A stretch of 64,000 nucleotides of DNA from Chrysomallon squamiferum (Eukaryota > Mollusca > Gastropoda > Neomphalida > Peltospiridae). Where the stretch lies: positions 16,676,198 to 16,740,197 of the forward strand of contig CM022670.1 in NCBI GenBank assembly GCA_012295275.1, given 5' to 3'. Position numbers and translations under genes: made by a program. Below are positions 26,101 to 38,794 of the stretch, piece after piece. The notes beneath the pieces were generated by a model. It was not told where the DNA came from. It ran no database searches and saw nothing but the letters and a program-made list of their open reading frames with translations. Numbering within the stretch: position 1 is the stretch's first letter; the number at the start of each line of letters is the position of its first letter.

Positions 26101-29100
26101 GAGGATGAAAATAATGTGTTAAAGAACAGTTGAATTGCTGAGTGTATTCTCTGCTGCAGCTCTTGTTTTCAGTGGTTCAGCTATATGAAGTCACATTGAA
26201 CAGGGTCCTAACCTAACTTGGTTTGCTGTGTGACATCCGTCTTTGTCTAAAGACTGATTAATAAGTTCACAGTCATGCGCAATTATTGACTTTTATTAGT
26301 CTGGGAGCTGTAACTCAACTTAAATCATATTTTATGTGAATGTTTTGTTGTTTTTTTACAAGAAATATTGCTTTATTTTTTATTATTTTTTTGGACAGTT
26401 TATTTATTTATTTATTTATTTATTTATTTTTTGTTTGAAATGGAGTTTTATTATTTTTTATTATTATTATTATAATCTTTTGAAATGGATATTAAATTAC
26501 AAATTCTGATGAAATATATTGGTTAATTACAGTGCTAATGTAACAGATGTAAAACAGAGAATAGTAAACTAATCCTCCATTTTGTTTTTGTTTACATCGT
26601 GCCTATATGGAGGATGGTGCAAGGGATGTGTATGCACCCCCCATGGTCTGCTGAGGTTCATCCAAGGATGAGCAAAAATTAAAATAAAAAATAAATAAAT
26701 AAATAAAAAAAGTGAAGGATGTGAAATCTACTTCATAGAATACAGGAAAATTCATCTCATGCATTCCAGATTTTAAGAAAATGTCAGGGTGGATCATGCT
26801 GGCTCTTTGGATCAATGATTACGCACCCCCTCATTCAATTTATGCATATGGTCCTGTATATATGCATTTATTAAACAAACAAACTTCATTAAAACCACAC
26901 AAATATTACTACTTCAGATTATTAATGCAATGGTTTAAGTAACTATTGAAAAAAGTGAGAGAATAAAGATCTAAATGATTTTTTTCACCTAAGGAAAATA
27001 AAAACATAATAGCAAATATAATGTCATTCATTTGACTTAATGTGCAGAGTAAATGTCTTGGTTGAAGTTCAGTTTTTCCAGTTCTACCCTTTTCCCTTGG
27101 CTTATTTATCAAAACATAATATTATAAACTGTGCAAAGATGCCCATAGGAACAGCACATCAGGAAATAAAATATGCTGAGATGTCAAAACTGCCCATAAA
27201 TAAATAATTCGTCATCATTATCATTATGCAACTGCAGTGTCCTATTTTGGAATGAAATATATGGCATGTTGTTACATAATTACTAACAAATATTACTTAA
27301 GATTTTAAAAAAGCCATTTTGTAACAACATAAATGTGACATAACAACTAATCTTTATCTTGTTTTTAATCATTTGTTGTTGTTTTTTTACTTTAACTTAT
27401 TATTTAAGAAATATTGTGTTGCTGTTATTTTCCTCTACATTTCAAAATCTGTAAGTTGATTTTTTTTTTTTTTTTTTTTTTCAAGCTAGTATGTGTAAGT
27501 TGCCATACAAGAAAAACAGCTTTGTCAGATTAGTTTTTGTGGTTTTCATTACATCATAGAACATTTTTCTTTACTTTTCTCTTAGTTTCTGTACAGGCCA
27601 GTGTTATAGATATGTGCAGTATTGCAGAGCAAATATAAAGCTTTTGTGTGAAAAAGACTTGTTATTTTATTTTTTTATTTTATTTATTTTTTTTTTTTTT
27701 TATTTATTATAGCTGTTATTCTTGTTGGTGGTTATGTTTGTTTGTTTTTTTACTGAGAATAAGAAAATATACTCTGAGAATATTGCTACTAAACCACCTT
27801 GGTATAGTAGATTTTACCAATCCATGCTTGCATAATACACTTTACTAAAACATGCTGGAACAGTACAGTTTATTAAACCATGCTGAAGTAGTATACACTT
27901 TACTAAAACATGCTGGAACAGTACAGTTTATTAAACCATGCTGAAGTAGTCTACACTTTACCAAACCATGCTGGAACAGTACAGTTTATTAAACCATGCT
28001 GAAGTAGTATACACTTTACTAAAACATGCTGGAACAGTACAGTTTATTAAACCATGCTGAAGTAGTATACACTTTACTAAAACATGTGGAACAGTACAGT
28101 TTATTAAACCATGCTGAAGTAGTTACACTTTACCAAACCATGCTGGAACAGTACAGTTTATTAAACCATGCTGAAGTAGTATACACTTTACTAAAACATG
28201 CTGGAACAGTACAGTTTATTAAACCATGCTGAAGTAGTATACACTTTACTAAAACATGCTGGAACAGTACAGTTTATTAAACCATGCTGAAGTAGTATAC
28301 ACTTTACTAAAACATGCTGGAACAGTACAGTTTATTAAACCATGCTGAAGTAGTCTACACTTTACCAAACCATGCTGGAACAGTACAGTTTATTAAACCA
28401 TGCTGAAGTAGTCTACACTTTACCAAACCATGCTGGAACAGTACAGTTTATTAAACCATGCTGAAGTAGTATACACTTTACTAAAACATGCTGGAACAGT
28501 ACAGTTTATTAAACCATGCTGAAGTAGTATACACTTTACCAAACCATGCTGGAAGAGTAAACTTTCTGAAACCATGCTGCAAACGTTAACCACTTTTTCT
28601 TAACTTAGAATTTTCTTAGTATAGAATTTATTTGTTTAGTACATGGGTTAGTAAACTGTAGCCAGACGGTAGAAATTATCTGACAAACAAATGAAATATC
28701 ATATTATCCATCCAGCCTTCTTTCATTAGCTACAGACATTGTCTCTGGCACCTGTATGGAAGAATATTGCCAGCAGCTGATTTCATACAAAACTCTGGTT
28801 ACTATGGCATTGTTTTATGGCGCTGTCTGGTGGTGATGCTGTGTAGTAATGACATTTGAGTCACCCACCACTTAAAGCAATTGGTGATTAATAGAAATAT
28901 AATTCAGTGGTATTTAATGTCAGCAGTATTGATTGCAGTCTCAAGTGTATATATATAGCTTGATCAGTACACTGAGATGACTTGTTACCAGTAAAAACAA
29001 CAACATACATTTCACCATTCCTATGGTTATAACTTGTATACCAGTGGTTGTAATTTGTATTCCTGTTGTTATGACTTGCATTCCTGTGGTTATAATTTCT

Positions 29101-29659
29101 ATTCCTGGGGTTGTAACTTCTATTCCTATGATTATAACTTGTATTCCTGTGGTTATAACTTGGGTTCCAGAGGTCATAATTTGTTTTCCAGTGGTTATAA
29201 CATGTACACCAGTGGTTGTAAATTGTTTTCCTGTAGTTATAGCTTGTATTCCTATGGTTATAACTTGTGTTCCAAACACTATCATTTTGATTGTGTATAA
29301 AATAAATGTAAACATCAGAATGCACAATTAGATTATAAATAATTTTGATATTATATAAAATAAAACAAAATCAGAAAACAATTTTAGATAAACATTTTTG
29401 AAGTTGTATGAAATCTTAACATCTGAATGCATGATTAAACAAACAGTGATTTTGATATGGCATAAAATTTTTTTTAAAATCAAGAAATAGTTTAAAGTCA
29501 ACAATAATTTTAATGTTGTCTTTCATTTCAGGTCGTAAAAGAAAATGGTTTCCGGTTTCAGAAGCTAAAGAAATGTTGTTACACAAGCCGGTGCAGGTGA
29601 CATATTTAGAGTTGCTGGTGTCTACGCAGTTGTTAGAAGCCCACAACCATGTAACTTGA
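16577..29659 (+). CDS. NUDT3: diphosphoinositol polyphosphate phosphohydrolase (NUDT3/NUDT4-type Nudix hydrolase)
   Basis: The family cleaves the beta-phosphate of inositol pyrophosphates (PP-InsP5, (PP)2-InsP4) and also diadenosine polyphosphates, in cytosol and nucleus. Coding exons: 16577-16675, 20498-20653, 24077-24161, 29532-29659, all GT-AG with matching phases, giving 155 residues. The start is the ATG at 16577 because MVKEKPNSTRTYDKDGFRRR lines up with the human N terminus; an in-frame ATG at 16541 would add 12 residues. The Nudix box is complete: Gly51, Glu57, Arg65-Glu66, Glu69-Glu70, Gly72-Val73. It is preceded by QWVVPGGGVEP and followed by RTSVYTFIVREMLEDWDD and GRKRKWFPVSEAKEMLLHKP, both family signatures. 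The C-terminal tail is short compared with human NUDT3 (172) and NUDT4 (180). The symbol is used for the NUDT3/4/10/11 group; one invertebrate gene is probably co-orthologous to all four. Confidence 0.93.
17429..17600 (-). mobile_element. hAT-like fragment, reverse copy of the 2513-2736 family
   Basis: Reads AGTCATTCTTAAACTTTTAT, then CATTTCAAACAATTTTTAAA and CTAGGT. These align with the reverse complement of the right half of the element at 2513-2736 (CAGTGGTTGTTAAACCTTTA, CATTTCAAACAATATATTAA, CTAGGT). The far end has decayed. Confidence 0.5.
17940..18234. mobile_element. pogo/Tigger-like MITE, copy 2
   Basis: A 295-bp element from CAGGTTGACAGTCCCTCATC to, on the reverse strand, CAGGTTAACAATCCTTTACG, flanked by TA at 17938-17939 and 18235-18236. 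It shares the internal landmarks ATCCTGCAG, AAGCT(A/G)TATG(C/T)GAAA and TTCCA(A/C)AATCTGAAA with copy 1. It lies inside NUDT intron 1 and has no coding capacity. Confidence 0.75.
19775..20100. repeat. degenerate minisatellite, ACTTCACTTTACTAGTAGTA-like unit
   Basis: About a dozen irregular units of roughly 20-35 bases share TTCACT, (C)TAGTAGTA and TAACTT/TAAAATT words. The array is old and no two units are identical. Confidence 0.6.
22480..22524. repeat. (TG)n microsatellite
   Basis: Perfect TG run of about 22 units in NUDT intron 2. Confidence 0.95.
23117..23162. repeat. (AG)n microsatellite
   Basis: Perfect AG run of about 23 units in NUDT intron 2. Confidence 0.95.
24845..25075. repeat. 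imperfect TG-rich tract
   Basis: About 230 bases of alternating purine-pyrimidine sequence, TG runs broken by CA, TTT and ATG. Long open frames through it on both strands come from the base composition and are not genes. Confidence 0.8.
27788..28580. repeat. 58-bp dimeric satellite, about 13 units
   Basis: The unit is CTGGAACAGTACAGTTTATT, AAACCATG, then CTGAAGTAGTATACACTTTA, CTAAAACATG. The two halves (28 and 30 bases) resemble each other, so the 58-mer is a dimer of an older roughly 29-mer. Internal units are nearly identical, and the two outer edges (27788-27840 and 28540-28580) have decayed. Second halves come in two linked types, TATACACTTTACTAAAACATG-like and TCTACACTTTACCAAACCATG-like. 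58 is not a multiple of three, so the short open frames inside it are not meaningful. Confidence 0.9.
29023..29276. repeat. 21-bp minisatellite, about 12 units
   Basis: The unit is close to GGTTATAACTTGTATTCCTGT with a few substitutions per copy. It ends about 255 bases before the last NUDT exon. The 21-bp period keeps reading frames open on both strands, which explains the overlapping open frames here without invoking a protein. Confidence 0.9.
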
Positions 29660-30362
29660 TAAAGTTTTCTTGTTAGACACATTTCTACACACACAGATCT
29701 TTTTCTCCATCAGACCAGATTCCTTTAACATGCTGGAGTTAAAATCTACTTACTGTCACATAGCACAATTTTATATATATGTATATATATCACCAAATAG
29801 TTTTCAGGTAGTATTTGTATGCAATTATATTTGAAATGAATACTGTATGAGCTTCCATTCAAATGTTAAAAAAAAAAAAAAAAACAACAACAACAAAAAA
29901 ACTATACACATTTATCAAAATGGTTGTCTTTATTTTTTTATTTTTTTTTTTTTTTTGGTCTCAAATTTCACTAAAATATGGGAGAAGTTTTATCACAACA
30001 AGATTTGTTGGTTTAAGGGGCTGACTCTATTAACTTATTTAATTTTTTTGTATCTCCAATTGTATCAGTCTAACTTAAAGATGTTGTTTTCTTTCCCTTG
30101 AATTTAAAAATACATTATACTACATAATTTTATTTTATATACAAGCCATATTAAAATCAGTCTTGTAAATTTTTGTTAAGTTATAAATTACAGAAGAAAA
30201 AAAAAAAAAGAAGAAGTAGAAAAAAAAAATACAAGAAAATTAACTGTGGTTATTATTAAAATAATTATTTATTTATTCTTCCAGATGAATTTTTGTGCTT
30301 GCTTGTTTGGTTGTTTGCTCATAAGTTGAATTACTGAATGGGCTTTCACTTTGTAAAATTTT

Positions 30363-30368
30363 AATAAA
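30363..30368 (+). terminator. candidate NUDT polyadenylation signal
   Basis: AATAAA about 700 bases after the stop codon. No earlier AATAAA stands out, but a variant hexamer could be used instead. Confidence 0.25.
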
Positions 30369-31236
30369 ATTTGATACTTGCAAAGTAAAGTAAATCCATT
30401 ATAATAATTTATTATAATTATAATTATAATTATTATTATTTATTTGTTTATTTATTTATTTATTTTTTTTTTTTTATTTTTTTTTTTTTTTTTTTTCAAT
30501 ATAGTCTTCCTTTATTATATGTAACAGAAGTTAGTGCTTTCAGATTTGATGGACAAACATTTACTTGATTTTCTATTTATTATATTCCAGTGTAGGAAAT
30601 GTGAAAAATACTGAAGTTGCTTATGATAAAATTTCATATTTATACATAAACACCTTATTTTTATTTTTATTTTTTTTAAACACTGATACCTGGTATCAGG
30701 GTGAAATGTACATAACTGATATGTAAATTTGTTTGTTTATTTTGAAATGTATATAACTGTACAATAATGTAGATGTATGTTTCTAAAAGACAAATATTAC
30801 ACTGATGACTAATATCATTATAATATTTGTTTTACCTTAGTACAAATGTTATGGTGATATTAATTATCCCAAAGTTATTTTGAACTCTATATATTAGTAC
30901 TGTCATGGTATTTGTAATATTTTAGAAATATTAACTATATTTTTAGAAAAAAGAAAAATTATTGATTTGATTTTATTCTCGATACCCTGTGTTTTCAGTT
31001 TGTGATAGATTTTTAAGGACATAATTTTACTTGAAATTTTTATGTTCTTGTTAGTATTTCAAAACTCTTTTTAATTAAACAAACATTTGTTTTTTTTTAT
31101 ATCAACACAACAAAACAAGGACTGTATGTGTTGGTTATTCATACACACAGATACTGCATGACTGCTGTTGGTTAAAAGGACCAGTTTATAAACAGCAACA
31201 AATAAATGGATAAATAAATAAACACTGGACACGTAT

Positions 31237-31241
<5 letters not shown>

Positions 31242-31269
<28 letters not shown>
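31242..31269. repeat. (CA)n microsatellite
   Basis: CA run in the convergent spacer. Confidence 0.9.
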
Positions 31270-31270
<1 letters not shown>

Positions 31271-32313
31271 TGGTCTTCTGGTCAGGGAGTATGTTACAAG
31301 ATGAAATAATTAAACTGAAGCCTAAACAAGGAAGCTCAGTGCTACGTTCCTTCACATCTCTAACCAAGCTACAGACCCAGTGTGACACAATATTGATTTA
31401 AAACGCAGTAGATGATACTTGTAAAATACAATATTTACTTCCATTCCATACTCCTTGGTTCGAACACTTGTTGTGACCCAAAATGGGGTAATTTTTCAGA
31501 AATAATAAATTATATAACTGAACGACAGGAATCGATAATTGAAAGCTATTTTGAATATCAAACTAACCATCGTGAATGAGTTAATTAAATATTGTCTCCA
31601 GTGGCAGCACACAATCTGCTTTAAAATCGGTTAATTATTTTCAGAGATGTACTGTTAATTTTTTACTTATCTTTTTGGCTGTCTGCTTATATTTATGTAT
31701 AGCACCATCTAAAAATCTTTTTCACTGAAAATGATTTTATTGATGTCTACATTTTATTTTTACTGGATACATTTATCTCTGTTGAAATGAATTAGAACTA
31801 ATTTTGTTTATGGATTTCTAATTTAATAAAAATAAACTTAACTTCACAAACAATCTATTGCATCAGTAAATTATAATGAAAATATATATTGTATTTGTTT
31901 CATCAAAAACTGGAGAGATGATAGCAGAAATCAAAATGAATTTTTTAAATAATATAACAGAATTAAATATAAAAGTTAAATATTTCATAACAAGCCACTC
32001 ATTTATTCATTTCAAGGCTATGATGATGTTTTGATTTTGTCATTCTTATCATTAATTTCATCAAAATAACATGCAGAATCAAATACTTAATTACCTCCTT
32101 AACCTCTTGAGTGCATATTTGCGTTAATATGTATAGAGATGTTTGTGTAAAGTATCTGGTCTATTTGTATATATTATGATGTTTTTAAATTTTTGTTGAC
32201 CAAACCTGCTAGTGACCAAAGCCATGTCACAATCAAACTTCTTTAGGACATTCCTTGCCATATTTATAGATGAATATTTTATTAGTTTGAATTTTAATTA
32301 TTATTATAGCTAC

Positions 32314-32314
32314 A

Positions 32315-32352
<38 letters not shown>

Positions 32353-32370
32353 GATTATTATTATTATTTC
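32314..32370. repeat. (ATT)n microsatellite
   Basis: ATT run with one GAT interruption. Confidence 0.9.
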
Positions 32371-32774
32371 TATGTATATATACATTTTACATCCATTTTA
32401 CTTACTAGTATTCCCATTATTTCAGATATATTGATTCTAATACACTGCATGAACTAATACAATTTGCTTAATAATCTAATCTGCAAATAACCAATCCAGA
32501 ATTCAATTTCTGTTGACAGCAGTTCGTGAAAGCTGCTCCCTCGATACTTTGCAGATTTCACTGCATATGGATTGCAACAGGCATAAAATCCTTCTGCATT
32601 AAAAAACCCAACACAAACTAATGAAATATAAACTATATATGTATATCTGATGATATTAGAACAGAAAATAAATACAGTAAACTCTGGAGAATGATTTTCA
32701 ATCTCATTGCAAACACATGCAATATCCATGAACACAGATAAAATAACAGAGAATGACTGTAACAATAAACATTG

Positions 32775-32775
<1 letters not shown>

Positions 32776-32829
<54 letters not shown>
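32776..32829. repeat. (TA)n microsatellite
   Basis: Perfect TA run of about 27 units, self-complementary and able to extrude as a cruciform. Confidence 0.95.
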
Positions 32830-32833
<4 letters not shown>

Positions 32834-34233
32834 GTCCATAGCTATCTTCATGGTCTTTTATTTTTAAGTTATTTCCAATATTATAAAAAAAAAAAATTAA
32901 AACAATTATAATAATAATCATAAAATAATGCTTTTTTTTTTCTTTTTTTTTTAAGTCATAAAGAATTAAGTCTATTTAGCTCTCTGTCACGGTTTTTAGG
33001 TGAAGGAGTTGAATATTTTATAAAATACATCAGATATAAAATTGTTGTATTGATTTGCATCCAATTTTTTAACAAAACATTTTCTTAATCTGGTTTCATT
33101 TAAACAGTATTTTACAGCAGTAATATTTTAATTTACAGAAATAAATCTGTATTTGCCTTTCCATTTTCTTTTTAAAATGAATTTTGTATATTTTACAATG
33201 TATTATTTATAATATTTTGATGAATACCCAGGATAAAAATATATATTTGGCTATTTTTAAATATTAAACGTCTATTTTATACTAATGGCGCAGAATCTTT
33301 GGCACTTTATGTACGTATTTATTTACGCTGTCTCAATATTTACATGAAATTACGTATTAAAGTTTTGTTTATCTTATTCCCATCATTCCATTGCATTTCA
33401 CCCAATTCTGAGAGCATTGAGCCGGGCGCAGATCAGTCAGAAAATCAACCATGCTCTTGGGACAGCGTGGTATTGATCAGTGAATGTGTAGTTTGTTCAC
33501 TACTGCAGTACAATCACGCAGGGTGTTTATTCCACTGAGTTTCTGACCTGGTCTGTCCACAGCTGACCAGTAGTCTGGTCATTTCAATTTACCACCACTC
33601 ATTTATACAGACTAGTTTTTATGAGATTTATAGGTTGTTGTTTTTTTTTTTTTTTTTAAATAATTATTGTTGTTCTATTTATTGTTTTTACTATTATTAT
33701 TATTATTACTATTATTGCTGCTATTATTATTATTATTATTATTATTATTGTTATTGGTACTTATGTTGTTAATTATTGATGAAATTATTAATTATTATTA
33801 TTATTATTATTTTTTTTTTTATAAATATTAATTAATTAAATCTATCCACTATATTACATCTTTTAAGTTGAGTTCAGTTATAGTGAAAAATAAGTGACTA
33901 TAATAGATTTATTTATTTAATTTAACATTTAAAACCCAAAATATTTAGTTTTTGAAAGGTAACATTTCCTTTACCATATTTACAGGCTACTTAAGATAAT
34001 AAATTTCAGGTTCATTTTTCTTGTCTTTCTCTATAATAATTTTATTTTCAGTTACCATAATTTGTATAAAGAACAATGGCGTATACTTCTTTTCTTCATT
34101 TCAAAGACTTTGTTTAAATTACATACTTAATGGATAGCATGTGTGTCAAATTAATCTGTCAAGTAATGCACTGGGTGTATTTATTTGATATTTTACATAT
34201 CATACTTTCAATACTGTCTCAGTCAAATTGTCT

Positions 34234-34264
<31 letters not shown>

Positions 34265-37076
34265 TTAATGAATTACATAGTTAAACATAAATAAATAAAT
34301 AAATAAAATAAAAATGGATGGATTGAATATCAGTTTTCATTGAGCTTTAACTATTAAAATATTTGTATAACTCGTCAGTTTTGATTTTATATTTTGTGTA
34401 TGTTTATAAACAGTTTTGTGAAATAACCAGACATTTTAATTTCAGATTTGACCTTGAGAAAAATTATATTTTTAGTGTTTTACTTTTTTAATGTCTTTTA
34501 TTAAGACACATTTTTAAAGATTAAACATATTTCTCTGCTTTTAAAGCAACAGATTATGACTTGCCACATTTTATAGAAAAAAAAGGAAAAAAATTTAAAA
34601 TAGTGGCTTTTTTCATTCTTAATTTTGGAGTCTTATTTTGTGTTTTAATAAAAAGTGAAATATTTTCATTTTTACATTTTAAGTATTTTACGGTTCATAG
34701 CTGCTTTGCTTTAAACTGTTTTTTAATTTTTTCCATGAAGAAAGGATAAGCCAAAATGAAAGGGGAAATATAATTTGTAAATATATATTCATAATGATAA
34801 ATACAAATCTTTTAAAACAAATTCACTAAATTAACGAATATTAAAATTAATGTGTGTGTGCGTATTATGAATTGAAATGATAAATCACATTAGGTGATGG
34901 AATTGTTGGTATATTTTTTAAATATTACCTTTTTTAAATCATGTTCATTAATAGTTATGTATCTTATGCTCATACAAAATTTCACTGGTTTTAAGCAAAT
35001 GTCCAATGGCATCAACTTTACAATGTATCTACTAATGCAGTCATAATTTAGATTTTTAATTTCAGACAATTTATGTTAATGAATTCTGGAAGAAAAAACA
35101 AGTTTTCATAGATAAGCAGGTTGTTTTTGTGATTTCTACATTGTGTTAATAAAAACAAATTGCATTTCAATTTTTTGATTATTTTGATTTTTCATGTACA
35201 CAAGAGTGCATGTGCGTAAAGATATCAGCTTTATACTGTGAAGGTTTGAATGGCAGATACAGCGAGTCTTTGCCAAGCTACTTTTTCTGTATAACCATTA
35301 AGAGTATAAAGTGAAAATCTTAAGACAGTAACACATGCAGGTAGGTGATGTAATAAAATAGTAATCAGGCTCTATTTATCTTTACTGAACACACCTGCTG
35401 GAGAAACAGAAATATAAAAGTTTCTATAATATTGGTTAATCTGCTAAAAACAGCTGAAAACCTAATGTTTGAACGACCACATACTTGCACAATACAAACA
35501 AGTTGTGTATTCAAATGAATGCAGCAAAACGGTAATCAAGCAGGCCAAGGAATTGGTTTTATTATTACATAAAAAGAGAGATAATTTTCTGTATATTGCT
35601 TGTCTTTTAAGAGTTTAATAATTCATCCATCAGTGTATCATTAATGAAAAAAACAAAAATTTTCAATTCACCATATTTATTTGAAATATTTTAATCAATT
35701 CAGACATATACATAAACAGTTAACATTTGCTAATTCTAGGTGTTTACATTTATGATGGAAAAAAACAAAAAGAAAGAAAGAAAGAAAGAAAAAACCTTTA
35801 GTTGAACTGCATTTTTATTCTCTATTGAGAAAGAAACAGAAATATATAAATACAGCATCCATTTGTCAAATAATTTTTTTTTTTTTTTTTAAATGAATAT
35901 TTCCATGGTGGATGCCTTTAAAATCAATAACATTACTAAAAAAACGAAGAAAAACAAAAGGTAACTCCAAGCAGAGATGTAAAATGATAAATAAAACAAA
36001 CACTACAAAACGAAAGCACAATAACCATTCACCATCATATATTACCACAAATGCTACCCAAGTTGGATTAAAATGGTTATTTAACATTTATCATAAATGT
36101 AAATGGAAGCCTCATTATCAAAATTTAAACCAAAAATGATACTTTTTTTTTGATCCCACGGGCAAATGAAGATGACCTGAAATCAACATTCTTATTTTCC
36201 AGAGTAGTAGTGTGTTTTTTTTCTTTATTAATTGTTATGAAATGGTGTTTATTTTGGTTTTAAACCTTGGGTATGATGTTATTATTACACTAAATAACAT
36301 TTGTTATCAAATGCAAATAGTAAGCATGACCACATCATAATTATACAATGTTTAAAATTGGTGATATTTGAGCTATTGCAATATTTACAGCATGACAATA
36401 ATCAAATGCTCTAATTTCTTTTCAGTGAAATAATGTCATAATTGAATTAATTTTTTTTAAACCGTATTTTCCTTTATTTAATGTCCCAATATGAAACAAT
36501 TTTAAAATAAAAATTTGCCCTACTTCTAAAATTTTAACCTTTTATGAATACCAAAAAAAAAAAAAACCCTCAAAATACCATGATCTACAAAAAGATGTAT
36601 TTGAGATCATTTTTAAAAATGATTATTTGATGAATGAATTTTCTCCTCAATAAATAAAATATATATTTACAATTCAATGCCATTTGTAATTAAAAATAAA
36701 TAATGTAAAACATCATTCTGATAATCCTGGCACCCATAAAAATTAGTTTTCTTAGATTTCTAATAAAATGTTCACCATTTCAACAAGCTGAATATAAAAA
36801 ATGAAGTTTTAACGACATTTGTAACACCAAATCTAAACCATAGCACATTTACAAAAACAAATATTACAGACATACAACAGTTACTTTAATTGCATTACTG
36901 TTATTTGCCCAGCCATATACAAAAGTGATTTCATTTCTAACACTCTGCACATCTAAACATATGATCTGTTCAAGTTTACATAAATACTATCTGACAGATA
37001 AATTGATTCATTTAGTACAGAGGGATTCACTGATAAAAAAATAAACATTCATACAGATTTATAAATATCAGTGAAC

Positions 37077-37086
<10 letters not shown>

Positions 37087-37136
<50 letters not shown>
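37087..37136. repeat. (TA)n microsatellite
   Basis: Perfect TA run of about 25 units. Confidence 0.95.
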
Positions 37137-37139
<3 letters not shown>

Positions 37140-38794
37140 CTTTGTGATTAACAGCCAAATATCAAATTCTGCTTACCTGTTCTTTTCTGTTCAAGATAAA
37201 CAATAATATTTTTGTAACAGTGTTTGGCAGATAACAGGAATTGAGAACATCACTAGTCAGATGTGTGTAGAGCATTATGAAAGTTCACTACATTCAGTGT
37301 TGTTGCTACTTTCTAAAGATCAATCTAAAAATTAACCCTGGGGAAATAAACCTATAACATAATAAAACAAATGTGTGTGTGTGTGTGTGTGTGTGTTCAT
37401 TATTAAAAAATATATATATATAAAGTTTTCATTTTATTTCTTGTTAAATTTACGAGAAGAGATGATACCCCCAAAAAACCCAGCAATTCCAAACCTGTGA
37501 TATTACAGACAAATAAGTTCAAAAATATACCATTGTTATGTGAAGATACAGGGACAACACCATAACTGTAACAATGGAATACCTTGAAAAATAAATTGAA
37601 AATGATGGGGCTCTTCTGGATATCTACTTATGAAAAACAATTTATATTTACTTAATTTACTTTGTTACAGACAGAAAATGTTAACTGTAATCGACATCCT
37701 GATGTGAAAAAAATACCATTCATTGTAATATAATAAACAACACTGGCCGAGTAAGCATTTAGATCTAGAAAGCATTAATTTCTGAAAAGAACTAATAATG
37801 AAATACTTGAAAAAGATACGTTTGAGAGTTCTATTTTAAAACAGTAATTTCATCTATAAAATACATCACAATCAAGGCAGCTGCAAACAGAATAAAAAGC
37901 AAACTGTTGGAAGCTTAATGTTATTTATTATGTGTATTTGGAAAACAAATGCAATCATAGTCTATCCCAGTGAGTATGCAGTGAGACTGTGTGTAGGAAG
38001 ATTCAATAATTACATTTCAGTATTTATAACATTTCCATTTTCCACTGATAATCCACAGAAAGCAAATGTTTTTATTTAGTGAAAACAGCTCTGTTACAAA
38101 ATATTCTGTGACAGATGTAAAAAAAAACCCTCCAAACCCCCCTCAAAAAAAAAAAACATTCACACACACATACACACACGCAAAAATCTCTGGAACAAAA
38201 AACATCTTGAACGACACAGAAAAAAATCACTGTGACTAGAATTCTGTTGAGTGGAACTAGTGACAATATCAGTTGTTATAGATTTCAATCTACAAAAATA
38301 TCATCAGATCAGATGTATTTAAATTCCTAAATTCTAAAATAGGAAGAACTGTTTTGACAAATCTGAATGAGAAGAAACATAATGCTACTATGGGATTTAA
38401 CATCTACAGTTAAACATCTAGAAGTAAAGTAACAGAAAAAAAAGAGGAAAAAAATTCTACACGATTACTTTTTTTTGGCTTCTGCAGACACTTTTATATT
38501 GATCCATCTAAAGTAATTTACAAAAAACAGAATATATCAAAAAAATAAAAAATAAAAAATAAAATTAAATAAAATTAAATTAAATAAAATTAAATAAAAT
38601 AAATAACAAAATATTAATAATAAGTAAATAAAAATTTATAAAAAAATAAAAAAAATCTATCCAAGTTATAAATCTATTTCTCTAAATGTCATGTATGGTA
38701 AATTATAATAATTCTGAGATTAAAAAACAACATATTAATAAAAAAAAAAAAAAAATTTGGTCCTGCATCCAGTAATAAATTAGAGAATATTACA

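Larger units (their letters stand above)
24162..29531 (+). other. NUDT intron 3
   Basis: The largest intron, 5.4 kb. It contains a TG-rich tract (24845-25075), a 58-bp satellite (27788-28580) and a 21-bp minisatellite (29023-29276). A more complex stretch at about 26560-26880, with CACCCCCC and its near-complement, may be an old repeat that I cannot name. Confidence 0.75.
29660..38794. other. convergent spacer, NUDT gene to ARFRP1
   Basis: Nine kilobases between two converging stop codons; parts are presumably 3' untranslated regions of both genes. AT-rich, with poly-T/poly-A runs and CA, TA and ATT microsatellites. No open frame shows a domain, codon pattern or splice structure. Stretches at 32460-32640 and 33360-33550 are more complex than average, but I recognise nothing in them. 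Confidence 0.55.

Noticed and set aside
28026-28232. 68-codon frame with repeated SLLNHAEVV blocks
   Set aside because: Falls within the 58-bp satellite, whose period is not a multiple of three; the frame stays open only by chance and small deletions.
28640-28860. GGGTTAGTAAACTGTAGCC, reminiscent of another hAT-type repeat end
   Set aside because: Match is short, and no inverted end or second copy was found.
28888-29325. Overlapping minus-strand frames of 128 and 145 codons
   Set aside because: Generated by the 21-bp minisatellite; open on several frames and both strands at once.
31451-31475. GGTTCGAAC, a tRNA B-box-like word
   Set aside because: No A box or cloverleaf can be formed around it.
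32454-32640. Minus-strand frame containing NAEGFYACCNPYAVKSAKYR
   Set aside because: Composition is protein-like, but no family was recognised and it runs into a TA repeat; too little to call a gene.
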